Origin: Chiua virens
Taxonomy: Eukaryota; Basidiomycota; Agaricomycetes; Boletales; Boletaceae
Direction of reading: 5' to 3'
DNA length: 64,000 nucleotides
Assembly (NCBI GenBank): GCA_019787685.1
Contig: JAHNUO010000004.1
Span: 186,001 to 250,000 of the forward strand
The position numbers and the translations under genes were made by a program. Under the pieces are notes generated by a model. That model saw only the letters and a list, made by a program, of their open reading frames with translations. It was not told the DNA's origin and did no database searches. Of the stretch, positions 24,028 through 36,013 are shown piece after piece (position 1 is the stretch's first letter; each line of letters begins with the position of its first letter).

Positions 24028-25755
24028 CTAGCACAACGTGAAAGCCATACTTCCCATCAATGCTGTAAACATTGCCAATGTATTTCTCTCTTCCTTCTGC
24101 TTTTCTCCTGCCGTCGTCCACTTTCTCGACCGCCCAAAATCGATCAACCGGAAACTCGGCTCGGGTTTCACCATCCTCGTGATCGGGAACTCAGTCGGTT
24201 TCCCGTATTGGATGAGGAAGTTGCGCTCCGCCATTGACTCATGGAGCCATCCAGCACGCTGGAAACGCAGCACCAAACTGGCACATTCTTCCTGGTCTTC
24301 CATAGAGCTTCTCAGGCTCGATCGGCTTGCCGCAGTGTTCAAGGAGAAGAATTGGACTAAGGTAGGGCCCCCTCTCCGTCGACTCCGGCCCGGGCGTGTA
24401 GTAGCCGTAGAACTGCGGTACGACCGCATTGACGGGTACAATGGTGTGCAGCTGTGGAAGGATAGTATACCCGTTGTCATGATAAAACAAATGCTCGGGG
24501 AATTGTTGGTAGTTTTGTGCTTCCTTCGCGAGATGAGGGTCGTGCTCGATGGATAGCTTTGCAACGACGGTGAACATGGCGGTGCGTGGTTTGGGACCGA
24601 ACCCATGTGCGCAGGTCTTCTGACTTTCGTACGAGAACGGCGGATAGATGCGAAGATGAGCAACGTAGGAGTTCTCTCCCTCATTACTATCCCCTGTCAA
24701 GTCGAGGAATGCAGTTGTATTCGTCTTCTTTTTCACGAGTATGTCCCAGATACCCTTCTCGTCGAGGAAGTTAAGAATCTGTGATGGTGCGGTACCGGGC
24801 GGAACGATGTAGATTACCTCGCGTTCGAAGATCTCTCCTTCCCTCGCGAGGTTCATCAGGTCATTGACTTCATCGAGTTCTGCGTTGGTTGGTTGACGTC
24901 CCGTATATCCTTTCAGGCCCCGAGCGACCACTTTCATCAATTCGTCCCATAGTTCGGTATCTTTCAATCTCTTTATTTCCTTCTCCACATTCTCCTTGTA
25001 GCACTGCGGACAAATCTTTGGTTTCACGAAGAGGTCTCAGCGGCACCTCCCACTCGGCCTTGTAAACTACGGAGTGATTCCCCGCTCCTACTTTCGCGGC
25101 GGGAGAGATGTACAAGTGACTCTCCTCAACTTTCGTTGGACGACGCGGGTAAGGGGGAAGCGGAACCTCGATCATAGGCTCGCAATTCTCGATCTGTTTC
25201 TTCGTCCGTTTGTATCTCAGAATGATCAGAGTGCGGGATTTGAATTCCTCCAGTTCCTCCGCTTTTCGCCTGGCCGCTTGGACATCCTGGAGCGTAGGTA
25301 GGGAAAGATTGAGATTGTAAGTTTGTATGATGTCAGGTCGCGAACCCCAGGCCGTCTCGTCAAACCTTCGTCTGCGGGCAGGGAGCAAGTAGAATGGATC
25401 GTGAACATACAACTTTTCGGCAATAGATGCATCGGGATGCGGTCCTGCAGAAGAATCGGAATGAGAACTTTTGAAGGGAGTAGTCGGCCTATGGCTTGGG
25501 GTAGTGACTGTGATGGAAGAGGGACGCGACGGAGAACTTTGGTGGAATGGGGATGTTACTGTCACCATACTCATCTTCTTCACTTTCGTCTTCTTCACTT
25601 TCATCGTTATGTTCCATATTGTCGACTGACCGTCCGACAGCCTGCATTCGCACCCTGGTGTCGTGACAGAAGATCAACTCCTCCGTATCCGCGACGCTCT
25701 CCACTCTCGGTTTGCCTTCCGATTTTACCCACTCGATTTCGGGCTCTGCGAGCAC
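24028..25755 (-). CDS. Protein-kinase-like protein with frame breaks
   Basis: Basidiomycete kinase-fold protein. The N-terminal part is disordered and acidic (DESEEDESEEDEYGD near 25600). The fold starts with a glycine-rich loop, KVGAGNHSVVYKAEWEVPL (about 25065). A Cys pair follows (ICPQCYKEN), then an ILLLEHCGKPIEP hinge, a catalytic-loop analogue LHESMAERNFLIQ and a magnesium-loop motif FRLIDFGRSRKW before the TAG at 24028. The usual HRD is replaced by LHESMAERN, as in other fungal kinase-like families, so activity is uncertain. Frame breaks lie near 25570, 25037 (one extra base before DLFVKPK) and 24304 (one extra base before MEDQEECAS). The 5' limit is unclear: the frame of 25755 continues upstream across a single TAA into the ORF at 25756-26503. 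Confidence 0.6.
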
Positions 25756-26503
25756 TTATTCGCCGATCGCGTTTGTCGCCTCCAATAAAGCGCTGCCCGT
25801 CATGAACGACACCATACCCGGTATACTCGGCATCCGGTATACTGCGAAGAAATCATATAGCGTCGCTCCCCAGGGGTAACTATCAGGGGACAACGTGCCC
25901 ATGTTCTGGGTTGCATTAAGGAACTTTCCAGTTTGGATCGCGCGGCCATTGTCGGAGTACGGTACGTTTCCTGTCAGGTCCACCGTGTGATTCCGGGACC
26001 GTGTGGTAAAACTCTTCCTGGGGTGAACGACCCCAACCCAGACGTCCCAGCGGAGGCCTACAAAATATGACACCAGGAGGCCTGTCAAAAAAATATGAGA
26101 CGGATATCTACCGCACGCAATCGCAATTGCGTGAAGCATGACGTACGACTCCTCTGGGGAAGGTGGATCCTCGTCGATCATTTCGACTGCTTCTTCCAAA
26201 TCATCGGCAACATCGTCGTCTGTGTCGACTGCCTTTTGTTTCCCCTTTCCCTTGTGATCTCTCTTGGGAGTCCTGTCGTTGGCTATGGTGCTACAAGAGA
26301 GTGTATGAGGGCTAATCTTAGATCACGGATACGACGTACACATGATCATCCCCGTCCGGGACTTCTTCAATAGTCGCCGCCTTCCTGCTACCGCGGCTCG
26401 GGTCTGCAAAGCTCTTTCCTCGGCGCGATGCATCGAATTCAGAGATTTCCACACATTCGATCACCCTCTTTCCGCGTGGCGTGTTCAAGAAACCCCGCTT
26501 CAT
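25756..26503 (-). CDS. Hypothetical protein, possible N-terminal part of the kinase-like gene
   Basis: Starts MKRGFLNTPRGKRVIE at 26503. Introns are read near 26292-26338 (TAG acceptor) and 26056-26108. The joined frame has a Lys-rich then Asp-rich stretch (KGKGKQKAVDTDDDVADD), EDPPSPEESYVMLHAIAIA, and a C-terminal block with ATQNMGTLSPDSYPWGATLYDFFAVYR up to TAA 25756-25758. The MKRGFLN start occurs in other basidiomycete proteins I have seen, but I cannot name a function. The reading frame is the same as that of the ORF just downstream, so the TAA may be a true stop or a nonsense change inside a longer gene. Confidence 0.45.
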
Positions 26504-26977
26504 GAGATCTGCGAGAGTTGTTCACGATTTGGACATAAGGAAAGATTCGATTTAGAGGAGTGGAGTGCACGACGACGGCGATGGCGGCGATAATCTGGGT
26601 GGACACGATCAAGGTGGGAAACGAACAAGGCTACTAAGGCTTTTATATTGTGCTTGGGAGCAGCCACGTCACTGCAACAATTGGAGCATACCTCGTCACA
26701 GGTTTCAGATAATGTCCGAGCCTAGACAGTGATAGTCCACGATTCTCGAGTTTGATTGGATTGGGATTGTTTATATTGAGATGCTGATGCCGAGCCCGTA
26801 CTTGATCTGCATGAAAAATCTGCCCTTTCAAGTTATGGGCCTTGGCGACTCCGCGCCGCCAAAGGGAGTCGAATAAGAGCAAAAAGTATCGCACATGCTT
26901 GACTTTCTATAGAAAACTCCTGTAAGTTGAGTTGCCTTAGTCCATGCTGGCATGTTAAAAGAAAGGAGGAAAAGAAT

Positions 26978-27049
26978 TAGCATCAACTCGTTTCGATCGA
27001 GTGACCTCAGGGTTATGAGCCCTGCGCGCTTCCTCTGCGCCATGATGCT
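26978..27049 (-). tRNA. Initiator tRNA-Met (CAU)
   Basis: A 72-nt cloverleaf with 5' end at 27049. The acceptor stem AGCATCA pairs with TGATGCT, with discriminator A. The first pair is A1-U72. The anticodon arm has three consecutive G-C pairs (GGG CTCATAA CCC) with anticodon CAT. The T-loop reads ATCGAAA rather than TTCGA. A1-U72, three G-C pairs and A54 are the known signatures of eukaryotic initiator tRNA. No intron and no encoded CCA. A T-rich pol III stop on the transcribed strand is expected below 26978; TTCTTTTCC is present there. Confidence 0.95.
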
Positions 27050-27323
27050 GTAATTGTCTAGGACTTGAAGATTTTACATGACAACCTTCCAACAGCTCTC
27101 TCTCTCTGGTTCAATACGACCTCGCTAGTACATGCAAGTTTTGTCTGCGTCTCCAAGCTTCAAGCTTCAAGTCCCACATTTGTCGCCACATCTTTGTCTC
27201 TGCAACACATTTCAGTAGCGGACATCGCGATCGCGTTCTTCGTTTGCTGAGCAGGCTGGTCAGTCCCGACTTCTTCGGGTTGTTTTTTCGATCATTCACT
27301 CACCCTACTATGTACCACGTAGA

Positions 27324-29063
27324 ATGGGAAATATGCAGACCAACAAGGTCGAAGATGACGTTCAGACTCTCCTCCCAGACAACCCTTTCGTCCCTCCGAA
27401 GGGTGATGTCTGCTTCATCAACGACCTCCCTCCAGAACTCCTTTCGCACATATTCGAGGTCGGTGCGGAGGACAACGATAGTAACGACGAGGACGACATG
27501 GAGGATTACTTGGATACCTTCTATGAGGATCTCGACGAAGCTGGCGCCGATGATAATGAAAGCGATTCCGACGCAGATGAGGATGAGGAAGAATGTTCTG
27601 AAGGAGACGAAGAGACGGATGACGAAGATGGCTCCGATGCTAGTGAATCCTCTGATTCTATATCACCTTCATTCCAGGTCATCGTTTCCCATGTCTGCCG
27701 TCACTGGCGCGAAGTCGCGCTCTCCACGCCATCCATTTGGACGACCATTGAGGTCACTCCAGAATGCTGTCCGCCATACCAGCACGTGTCGACAATGCTG
27801 GAACGAAGTAAAGGCCTCCCCATCGATGTCTTAGTTGACTGTGAACCCCCAGAATGCGACTGTCCAACTCCTGATTGCGAATGTCAACTCTCAAAGCGGG
27901 TCTGGGCCACCGATCTTCAATTCTCTATGGTCTGCTTGTTCCCCACATTCATCGTTGGCGCACAGTTCGGATCGACGTTTCGTACTACGCCCACGTATAT
28001 GCATTTCTTGTCGCAGTCTCTGATCCCGCCATTCCTGCCGCTCCTCAGCTCACGTCACTTGAATTGTATCACCACGAAGACTCATCGGAGAGAGGTGAAT
28101 TTTCCAGCTTTATGCATCCCAAGATAGGAGATCATTTCGTTCTTTTCGGTGGATCGGCCCCTCGCCTCACTAGCGTGGTCCTTTGGGGAGTGCATATTGA
28201 CTGGGATCAACCATGGATCGCTTCCTCGTCAACGCTGAAAGAATTGCAGCTCGCATATCACCCAGACGACGTACGTCCATCGTGGTCCCAATTCGCTTCC
28301 ATCTTGCGTAGTGCTTCCTCCCTCGAGAGTCTCAGCCTAGAAATGTCAGGACCCAGTGGAGATCCCCCAGGAGTGGTTCTTTGAACCGACTCCTGGACGT
28401 TCAAGCGATCTCAATTCTCCTATTCAACTTCCCAAAGTAACAGATCTCACCCTCGCATTTCATTCAGAGCGGCGCGCTATCGGGCTGCTCCACAAGCTTT
28501 ATCTCCCTGCACTCAAGGAACTGGCTCTGAACTTTGATGAAGGCGATTATACCGACTTCGTGGACGAACTCGCTGGACAGGCCACTTCCTTGCCTACTGC
28601 TCAAGAACAACCACGCAGCTTGCTAAACAAAATCGAAAAGCTCAAAATTGCTGGACTGCCTTGCCGCCCTGAGTGTGCTAGGAGGCTGTACAGCGAGCTC
28701 CAGAACCTTCGCTTGCTCAACATTTCTATGTCTTTCGTTCCCGAAACGTTCCTCTACATTCTTTCCGAATCACGTACGCCAGCCGGACCTAATGATATCT
28801 ATCTTCCACGGCTTGTCACTTTGTACGTCGCTGGTACTTCAGGGGATGACATTCGTGAGGTGGTCGAGAAGCGAAAGGAACTTGGTGTACCTCTCGAATC
28901 GCTGCACATGGAGCAGTCGTGCGATTTGACCAAGCGAGACGTAAAGTGGTTGAGGGAGAACGTGACGACGTTTGAAATATTCGAGGGAAGTGACGATGAG
29001 GATGATAACGGCGAGCTTGTCATAGACTATGAGGATATGCCAGAGGAATTCGACGAGTGGTAA
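27324..29063 (+). CDS. F-box protein with long acidic insert and LRR-like C-terminus
   Basis: Substrate adaptor for an SCF ubiquitin ligase. Start ATG at 27324. The F-box begins FINDLPPELLSHIFEVG and is split by an insert of about 65 residues, nearly all Asp/Glu/Ser (residues 53-112), before it resumes with QVIVSHVCRHWREVALSTPSIWTTI. The C-terminal part has LRR-like strands (PRLTSVVLWGVHID, TLKELQLAY, LESLSLEM) and ends in another acidic patch (GSDDEDDNGELVIDYEDMPEEFDEW). Two frame changes are needed: one near 27870-27890 and one near 28350-28365. As given, neither downstream block is in frame with the F-box. Family members lacking the acidic insert are common in Agaricomycetes. The target is unknown. 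Confidence 0.75.
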
Positions 29064-29209
29064 ATTGATGTGGTATTATCCCGGGACAGAGAAAAAGCTC
29101 CTGATCAGACCGCAGGCACTGTCGTGCTCCTGATGCCAATACGCAAACATAACTTCATAGCTTGCTACCATGACTGCTCACTCTAGCCCATTCTACTGTT
29201 TTCACAATG

Positions 29210-30213
29210 CTATTTGTGCGTCCATTGTGGCCCGCGCTTTTGCAGAAAGGCCTCAAAGCCTTCGGCATGATCGGCAAGGCCAAATGTGGCATGATACAAC
29301 CTCGACTCGAAACGCAAACCCGCCTTCAAGCCAAGATCTTCGGCTGGGAAGGTCATGCTGAGTCACGCAGAACACACTAAAAATATTTCACACTTGCCTG
29401 CATTCACCGCTTCCTTTGCCATTGCCACGACCGGCGTAGAGAAACCCGCGATCCTGGATGCGTATTCGACCGCTCGTGGCACCGTGTCTTTGACATCGAA
29501 TACTTTGGCAACGAGACCTGCGGCGGCAGCCTCTTGGGCAGTCATGTTCTCACCGGTCAGTATCATGTGCATTGCCTGTACACACACTTGGTCAGCAGCT
29601 GTCTTGGATATGCCTTCATGGACATTGTGAAGTACCAGAGACTTTCCGACCGCACGGATGAGCCGCTGTGTGCCTCCTGCACCGGGAATAGTGCCCAATT
29701 TGATCTCGGGCTGTCCAAAGACAGCGTCCTTTCCGGCGTAGAGAATATCGCACATCAGGGCAAGCTCGCAACCGCCACCTAGCTGTCAGTCGTTGAATGG
29801 TCCGGTGGACGACAGGAACGATCTAAGATAAACGTACCGCATATCCGTTGATGGCGCCAATGATCGGTTTGTGTATGGATGCGATTCCGTCGTTAAGGTT
29901 TTGGAGATAGTCGGCGTTGTAAGCGCTTATAAAGTCGAGCTCCCTCTGTTCTTTGATGTCGGCACCAGCTAGTGGAGACTGTCGTCAGCGGTCGATAGAG
30001 ACAGAGATTTATGCACGCACCACAAAAGGCCTTTTCGTTTCCAGTGATGATGATCGCACCAATTGTGGGATCTTTGTCATAACGCTGAAGCGCACCGAGG
30101 AGTTCCTCGATCATAGTCCCAGAGAGGGCGTTGAGAGCTTTGGGGCGGTTCAAGGTGATGATCCCGACGCAATCTTGTGCATGCGTTAGAACGGTAGGCT
30201 CAGACATGTTCAT
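29210..30213 (-). CDS. ECHS1: Enoyl-CoA hydratase, ECHS1-type crotonase
   Basis: Hydrates 2-enoyl-CoA in beta-oxidation. Protein by exon joining: [35 protein letters not shown] across intron 1, [20 protein letters not shown] across intron 2, [20 protein letters not shown], then [15 protein letters not shown] across intron 3. Both catalytic glutamates (in GGGCELA and GQPEI) and the CAGADIK oxyanion-hole segment are present. Intron 4 (29338-29397) has a GC donor (GCAAGT) and joins VNA to [14 protein letters not shown]. The C-terminus KRGPQWTHK is family-like. The frame is intact. There is no clear mitochondrial presequence before MNMSEPTV at 30213, so an upstream exon may be missing or the protein may act elsewhere. 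Divergent from the MYND/SET gene with only 138 bp between the ATGs. Confidence 0.92.
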
Positions 30214-30351
30214 CGTGTCCTGAGTGAGAACTTGGACCAGTTGATCATCGAGCGTGTGCAGTGTACGATCTAATCTTATCTAGCACAGCTAATTTCGGTA
30301 GTTCCCGTTCACCATTCAAATTTCGTGATCGAGTTACACCTGGATTTCTCA

Positions 30352-31900
30352 ATGAATTCGCCAGGTAATCTCCCTGCAAATCTATCTCTGCAGCCTCACC
30401 CGACAGCACGCGACAAGGCTGTATCGATTTGTCAGCTTTCTTCGGGAACAATCATTGTCTCTGTTCCATCGCTCACAAATTTGCTCCTTCCAAAAGAAAA
30501 GGGTCGCAGATGCGATTTTTGCCTCTCATTTCCCCTTCAAGACCAAGATCGTCTTCAAAGATGCTCGGGATGCGCTTCCTACTGGTATTGCGATTCCAAA
30601 TGTACGCCTCATCCGAGTGAGACATGCTGAGTACTTGTACCAACGATCGATCTCATACTTAAGGTCAGACGTTGCATTGGCGCGCTCACAAGAAGTACTG
30701 CAAGAATTTGAACGCGTTCTGCGCATCGCACCATTTCAACCAACTTGAATCCCACGAGAAGCTTGACGCATTGTTGCTCACACACTTGCTTGCCGAATGC
30801 TCGGCCAAAAGCACGGAAGGGGATGACTCGGGTTCGTCGATATTCATGTCCTTATTGCCAGGTCCGGTCTCAGGGAAGGATGCACCTCCTACCTGTCCGC
30901 TATCAACAACCCATCGCCCTGTGAATTCCGCCAGTGAACTGTTTTCACGCTGCGGGAACAACAACTTTTCGATCCACAGTCGTCTGAATACAATCGCTCA
31001 TGGTGTCTTTCCTTTGGCAAGCCGCCTGTTCAATCACTCTTGTGTTCCGAACGCCGTTGCAAAGTATAGACTTACCCGGGCGAAGGAAGTGGTCATGGAG
31101 ATTGTTGCTATTCGAGACATTACCCCAGGCGATGAGGTATGTCGTATTCCACTGCGAGTTCGTGCATGTTCGAGCATGGCTACTAGATATGTATCCCTTA
31201 TGTCGACCCCGCACTCGTCGAGACACGCCAACAGATGTTCCGGTTCACGTACGGTTTCACCTGCAGCTGTCCATCTTGTGCAGCTCTGGAGCGAATCGAT
31301 ACGTCTTTGCCAGTTCCAGACAAGGAAGATCTTACATCTCTCGCAACGTCCCTTCGTGACTTTGTGTTCCCTGACCCCTCCCCCGACGGGATACAACTTC
31401 CATGTTCACCCGTGAACCTTGGGACCATACCACCGGACGTATTGCGCGTCTTCCGCGAATCTTGTCTCACAAGCCTAAGCGAGTCGTTCAGTAACCTTTC
31501 GCACGACGGACCATTCGAATCTGCGCTCGACGTCGGGTTGAAGATGCTTGCATTTTATGTCGTCATCTACCCGCCGAATTATCCTCAGATTGGTTTGTTC
31601 CCCGATTTTTTCTGTTCGGGATTTGAATCGCATTGATGTCTTCGATCACCAGGCATGCACCTACTGGAGATGGCAAAGACTGCATGGAATGCTTTTATCA
31701 CTATGGAAGGTGTAGACCCTTTGACACGATCTGAGGGGTTGAAGTTGTTGGCCCAGGTCGGAACGTATCTTCGATTGGGCAGTCAAATCTGGGCAGTGAT
31801 TGGACCGGAGGGGGATGAGGGCCCTCTGGCAGAGATCCAAGTCCTGGAGCGTTTGTTGAGAGCGAGCAAGGGTCGCTCTAATGTCGTGTCAAAGGTATGA
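30352..31900 (+). CDS. MYND-SET domain protein (SMYD/Set5-like)
   Basis: Probable lysine methyltransferase. Start ATG at 30352. The SET domain is split by a MYND finger, as in SMYD/Set5: SICQLSSGTIIVSV, then CDFC ... CSGCASYWYC, and after an intron (about 30601-30661) SKCQTLHWRAHKKYC, completing the C/H zinc set. The second SET half has RLFNHSCVPNAVAKY (the NHSCxPN AdoMet/active-site motif), ITPGDE, a second intron (about 31136-31187), then ICIPYVDPA ... FTYGFTCSCPSC (post-SET Cys). A third intron (about 31594-31653) precedes a helical C-terminus. All joins keep the frame. The end is set at TGA 31898-31900, but a GT follows directly after the last Lys codon, so one more exon is possible. Shares a short bidirectional promoter with ECHS1. 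Confidence 0.88.
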
Positions 31901-32213
31901 TAGTTATAATTGGCGAAATTCACACACCGCCACCGTACTTGAATGTAAAACGGCCGGCAGGCACACCGTGTCACCGTCAGCAAAGAGTAGGACTTCGAAC
32001 TGCCTCCAATTCTGTGCCAGTGCCTTGTTAGCTAGGACATATCGTGTTGACGAATCTAACTGTGACCAGAAATTTGGAACACAAATAATATAGAAAGATA
32101 CACTATTGTAGCGCTGTCCGAATCCTTGACCTACTATGATGTACTTGAACGTGAGAGGTAAATATAGTATATAATACCGGATAAAATGCTCCGCTCTGCG
32201 AAGTTCACTTTAG

Positions 32214-33054
32214 TCAAAACCCCAGACACCTTAAGAAATCACGGAAAGGCTGAGAGACCCACTCTAACCACGGGGCCTTCAATTTGGACCGTCCATTGTC
32301 TTCGCTTACGGCTGTATTCTGCCACTCGTCTGCGGGGTGACTGGGGTCTGCATGGGTGACACTGAGCAATTCCTCCCGATCTTCCTTCTTCCGCTCAAGT
32401 TCCTTGAGATCTTGTTCCAACTTGGCCCTGAGGGCGAGATCTTTAGCGGCCATGGCTTCCTCCATCTCTCTCCTGAGATTTGCGAGCTTTTGATCAAATT
32501 TCTTCTCCATCTCGCGCATCTCAGGGGTGAGGACAGCGCCGGCCGACGTACTATCGCCTAGCTTCATCCCATATTGCGGTTCCTCTTGGACTTGCATAGT
32601 CACGGATGAGGAAGGGACGAGGAACTGAATCGAGACGGCTATTAAGTAAGCACAAATCATTTAGTCAGGAACTCGAAATATTAATAGTAGGCTATCGTAC
32701 TGTTGGTGATGGGCTGGACACTGCTTTGATTGATCTGGTCGCGGCCAACATCGTTATAAGTACCGAAATTCGAAGATGCGTTTGGGCCAGCCTGAAGATA
32801 GTTGGGTTCGGAAAAGATTTGTCGCGCAGGCTCGATACTGTCTAAGTGATCGTGACGGCATATTTCTACTTTGTCAGTGTCGGTAAGATCCAGGTTGAAG
32901 GCCCCGCGACCAGTTCGCTTCTCGTCTGTGACACAACTCTCGTTCGTAGTGACGATACAAGCATGGTCGCTGCGAGTGCATGTTAGCGATACATGAGCTC
33001 ATAGATCGAAAGATACCCGTACAGAATCCCAGAGTGATCTGTTTTTTCATACAT
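32214..33054 (-). CDS. GRDQIN-motif coiled-coil protein
   Basis: Three exons read on the minus strand: 33054 to about 33017, about 32970 to 32703, and 32641 to TGA near 32214. The joins give SGILYGDHACIVTTN, then NFGTYNDVGRDQINQ and QPITNTVSIQFLVP. The GTYNDVGRDQIN motif is a recurrent element of Agaricomycete proteins, often just before NLR-like or coiled-coil regions. Here a heptad-rich helix of about 55 residues follows (REMEKKFDQKLANLRREMEE), with a C-terminal Trp-rich patch. No nucleotide-binding domain or transmembrane helix is present. Length about 255 aa. Function unknown. The next 1.7 kb downstream of its start region are AT-rich and gene-poor. Confidence 0.7.
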
Positions 33055-33232
33055 GGTTGACAAGCCTGACGAAAGGTAGGAAGTTGAAGCTAAGACGAAC
33101 TTTTTGGAGACTAGGCTGGCACTGTGCATTTATAGCAACCTACTACATCCGCGATTGTTTGGCAGGAGGATGGATTTTCTAGATAGAAACCCCGACTTCA
33201 TATGTGGAAATTTCTAAATAGAAAAGTCTTTA

Positions 33233-34003
33233 CAAGTGATCCCCGGTCACTTGAGCCAATCGACTTTCACGCACACCATTCATATCAGAGTGGCACCACA
33301 ACTATAGTAGCTTGTCAGGAATGTATATAGGAAGCCATGGAAATTAATAGAGGTCTATACTGTTGTCTGAACATGAGTAATTGCTGAAAATGTGTGTGAA
33401 AGTGAGCATTTGTGTGTCGTATGAGTGCATATTAGACATGAGCAGCACCTCATGCCATAGGGACTTCACAGTCAGCCATGAATGACATGTTCTGAATGAT
33501 TAATCCATTATTAGTGGACGGGATGACTTGCCAGCGACATGCCGATTGAGTATGCATTTTGTTTGTTTATCTTGTCTTATCAGCTCCGAGATCTTATCAG
33601 TAAGTATCTACAATGGCATCGGACAATGCTCAACCTCATCAAAATTTAGGTGCTACACATTTTGTTACAATATACTACTCATAGCACACCCCAATTGTTG
33701 GCCGTGCATGCTCCGTCAACAAGAAAAAATATTGATGATCATGGACAAGATGGCTTTCCCACAACAAATAATCACATAAGCTGTCGATATACTACTTTTG
33801 GACTGGCTCAAGTGACCGGTGATGTGTGATAACACAACGAAAAAAAATCCTGCATTCTCCCTGCATGGATGGTCACTATTTTTTTTGTGCACACAGTTTA
33901 TGTTCAAAGAATGATATTTAAACCACTTGATCTAATTTATTTGTTGCTGTTGCATGTTGAAACACATATACATTTTGCTGGCTCAAGTGACCGGGGATCA
34001 CTG
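33233..34003. mobile_element. Non-coding element with 24-bp perfect terminal inverted repeats (MITE-like)
   Basis: AGTGATCCCCGG... at 33235-33258 is exactly repeated in inverse orientation at 33979-34002 (ending ...GGGGATCACT). A TA dinucleotide flanks each side (33231-33232 and 34004-34005), as a Tc1/mariner-type TA target duplication would leave. About 770 bp, AT-rich, with no open frame over 100 codons, so non-autonomous. A partial internal copy of the right end lies at 33804-33823. A related end motif occurs alone at about 17136-17150. Confidence 0.75.
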
Positions 34004-34797
34004 TAACAGCCTTACAAAAATAGCAGAAACATGACAAGTACAAACATGGAGTGTAACCGCCGGCTGCCCAAGTATGCGTGATGAGAATCTTCCCCTGAGA
34101 TATGCTCTTGTTCAGTTTCAACGTTTCTAACCCATGGCGACTGCGGAAGTTCTTCAACGCATACAAACAATGTGATATACGCCAATATCTGTAAGTATTA
34201 CAATATAATGTAAGTAAGGTTGCTCCTTATTAATGGTTACCATAGTACAGTGCCAGTGTACAATTTGTCGCTTTCCTCGCTGTCGTCCTCGCCGTCAATG
34301 TCACTTTCGCGACGTTTCACCAATCTGTACTTAGCACCCCAACGAACAGTGCAGAAAAACTAGGGTTATCATCACGAAAAGTGTGAAAAAGTTATATACC
34401 CCTTATATGGTGTCCAAGTTGTATAATTTGTGTAATATAATAAATAACCATAACGGTAGGTTCGGCCGCACATTATTTTACTAATGACCAAATGCCTTTC
34501 TGCTTATAATAGGTTTATATATGGTTTATATAGGTTTACATACCCACTGCAACATATATCGGGCTGGGTCACATGGCCACCGGTAGGTTACTTTTCGTGA
34601 TGATGTAGTGGACGGATTTAGTACGGAATCTCGTCATCGTTCGACACAGATTTCACCCGGATCCCTAGATTACTTGCACATTTCATACTAGGTTCTGCGG
34701 CTCTGAGCTACGGATCTGCGATGGGTGAGTCAAGGATTCACGTGCATCACGACGAACTCGACCAATCATTTCACATCCGCAGTGTAAACGTGGCGGG
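34004..34797. other. AT-rich intergenic region, no gene seen
   Basis: Low GC compared with surrounding DNA, with no motif-bearing open frame. Several short TATA-like runs near 34500-34560 have no adjacent gene. Confidence 0.4.
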
Positions 34798-35022
34798 TTA
34801 GAATACTTTGGGTGGCTCAGGTACATACGCTTCGCGTTTCGTCTCCTTCGCTTGTACTTGCTGCTCAGCTAACAGTGGCTTCCGAGTCTCGAGTCGCATC
34901 GGCTCGCGGTGTGCTTTTCGTCGCGCCACCGTTTCCCTGTCCTCTCCCATTGTCTTCAAGTCGCTTCGAAGCGTTTCGACACTGCACATCGCCTTCGACG
35001 TCTCTTGACTTCGATTGCACAT
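34798..35022 (-). CDS. Possible C-terminal exon of an unrecognised gene
   Basis: A 74-codon minus-strand frame, strongly charged (Arg/Glu/Lys), ending KREAYVPEPPKVF and a TAA. Such a Pro-rich terminus after a charged helix is protein-like and unlike the shadow frames nearby. No upstream exons could be joined on this strand. On the opposite strand a 200-codon open frame overlaps it (34812-35447) with Ser/Gly-rich content and possible introns, which is the competing interpretation. Confidence 0.25.
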   Translation of the reverse strand: MCNRSQETSKAMCSVETLRSDLKTMGEDRETVARRKAHREPMRLETRKPLLAEQQVQAKETKREAYVPEPPKVF

Positions 35023-35659
35023 TCTGCCCTCCTAGGCCTTCAGCTGGTCTTGACGCATTTATTCCGACGTTGGATTCGGTCTACTCGTGTCAGTTGCCTT
35101 CTAATGGCCTGGCCTTTAGGTATGTTCATTTCTCAGTTTGTACGCTTAGCCATCACGTCGTTCATGTGGCTTCTGGGCACTCTGGGGTGATGAGAAACGC
35201 ATTCGGTAAGTGCGCTTCGCTATTGGTGCGCTTGGCAGCTCGGTTACTGCCTCTCCTGCCCCTCGACCTGGCCTGCACCTCAACTTGGTGCACTCATATC
35301 GCGCCGACATCGTTTGCCTCTACGTCTGGGGGTTCTGGGATGGTGGGACCGTCTGGTGTGTGCGCATCACCGCCGGGGTCCTATTCCGATTCTGGTCGCC
35401 CTCTATGTGAGTTTTCTTCGGCCTTTCGTTTTCTATGCTTTATCTGACTTTTTGGCATTTTCACCGTCGCCTTAGCTAGCATTCTCATCGCGCCTCAATG
35501 CACACGAACACACCATGGCAGGCAACAGATCCAGTGCAGATTATATGACTGTTTTCTTGGACATCATCTCCACCTTTTGAATCTCGATACCCTCATATCT
35601 TTTTTCAGTGCTGCATCAACAAATTGCTCTTCTGCGTTTCCGTTTATGCCATTTCTCAT

Positions 35660-35862
35660 TCTATTTCCAGTGAATTGTGGGATCCTTGTCATAACGCTGA
35701 GGGTACTGAAGAGTTCCTCGATCATGGTCCCAGAGAGGGCATTGAGAGCTTTGGGGCGGTTCAGGGTGGTGATCCGACCCAGATGATCATTGAGCGTGTG
35801 TGTAATGTACGATCTAATCTTATCCAGCACAGTTGATTTCGGATTCAGAGTTCGGGAGTCCC
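35660..35862 (-). pseudogene. ECHS1 relic: first exon and promoter fragment
   Basis: Nearly identical to 30055-30300: AATTGTGGGAT, then CTCGATCAT and GTCCCAGAGAGGGC, then TTTGGGGCGGTTCA, and past the start region TGTACGATCTAATCTTATC. About 60 nt that contain the ECHS1 start codon are deleted between them. The reading still shows [19 protein letters not shown]. It holds only part of exon 1 plus the shared upstream region, with no later exon. The duplication is about 5.4 kb from the source, in the same orientation. Confidence 0.85.
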
Positions 35863-36013
35863 CGTTCAGTATGTACATAATTTGAGCAGTGGACTTGGCA
35901 ATGCAATTACTCAGCAACATAGCTTCGAGCAACGTGGCATTACGAGCTAGGTCATCCTTTTCACTTCACCTCCCACACAATCCGGTACACAAGCTTAGGC
36001 TCGTCGGGAAAAC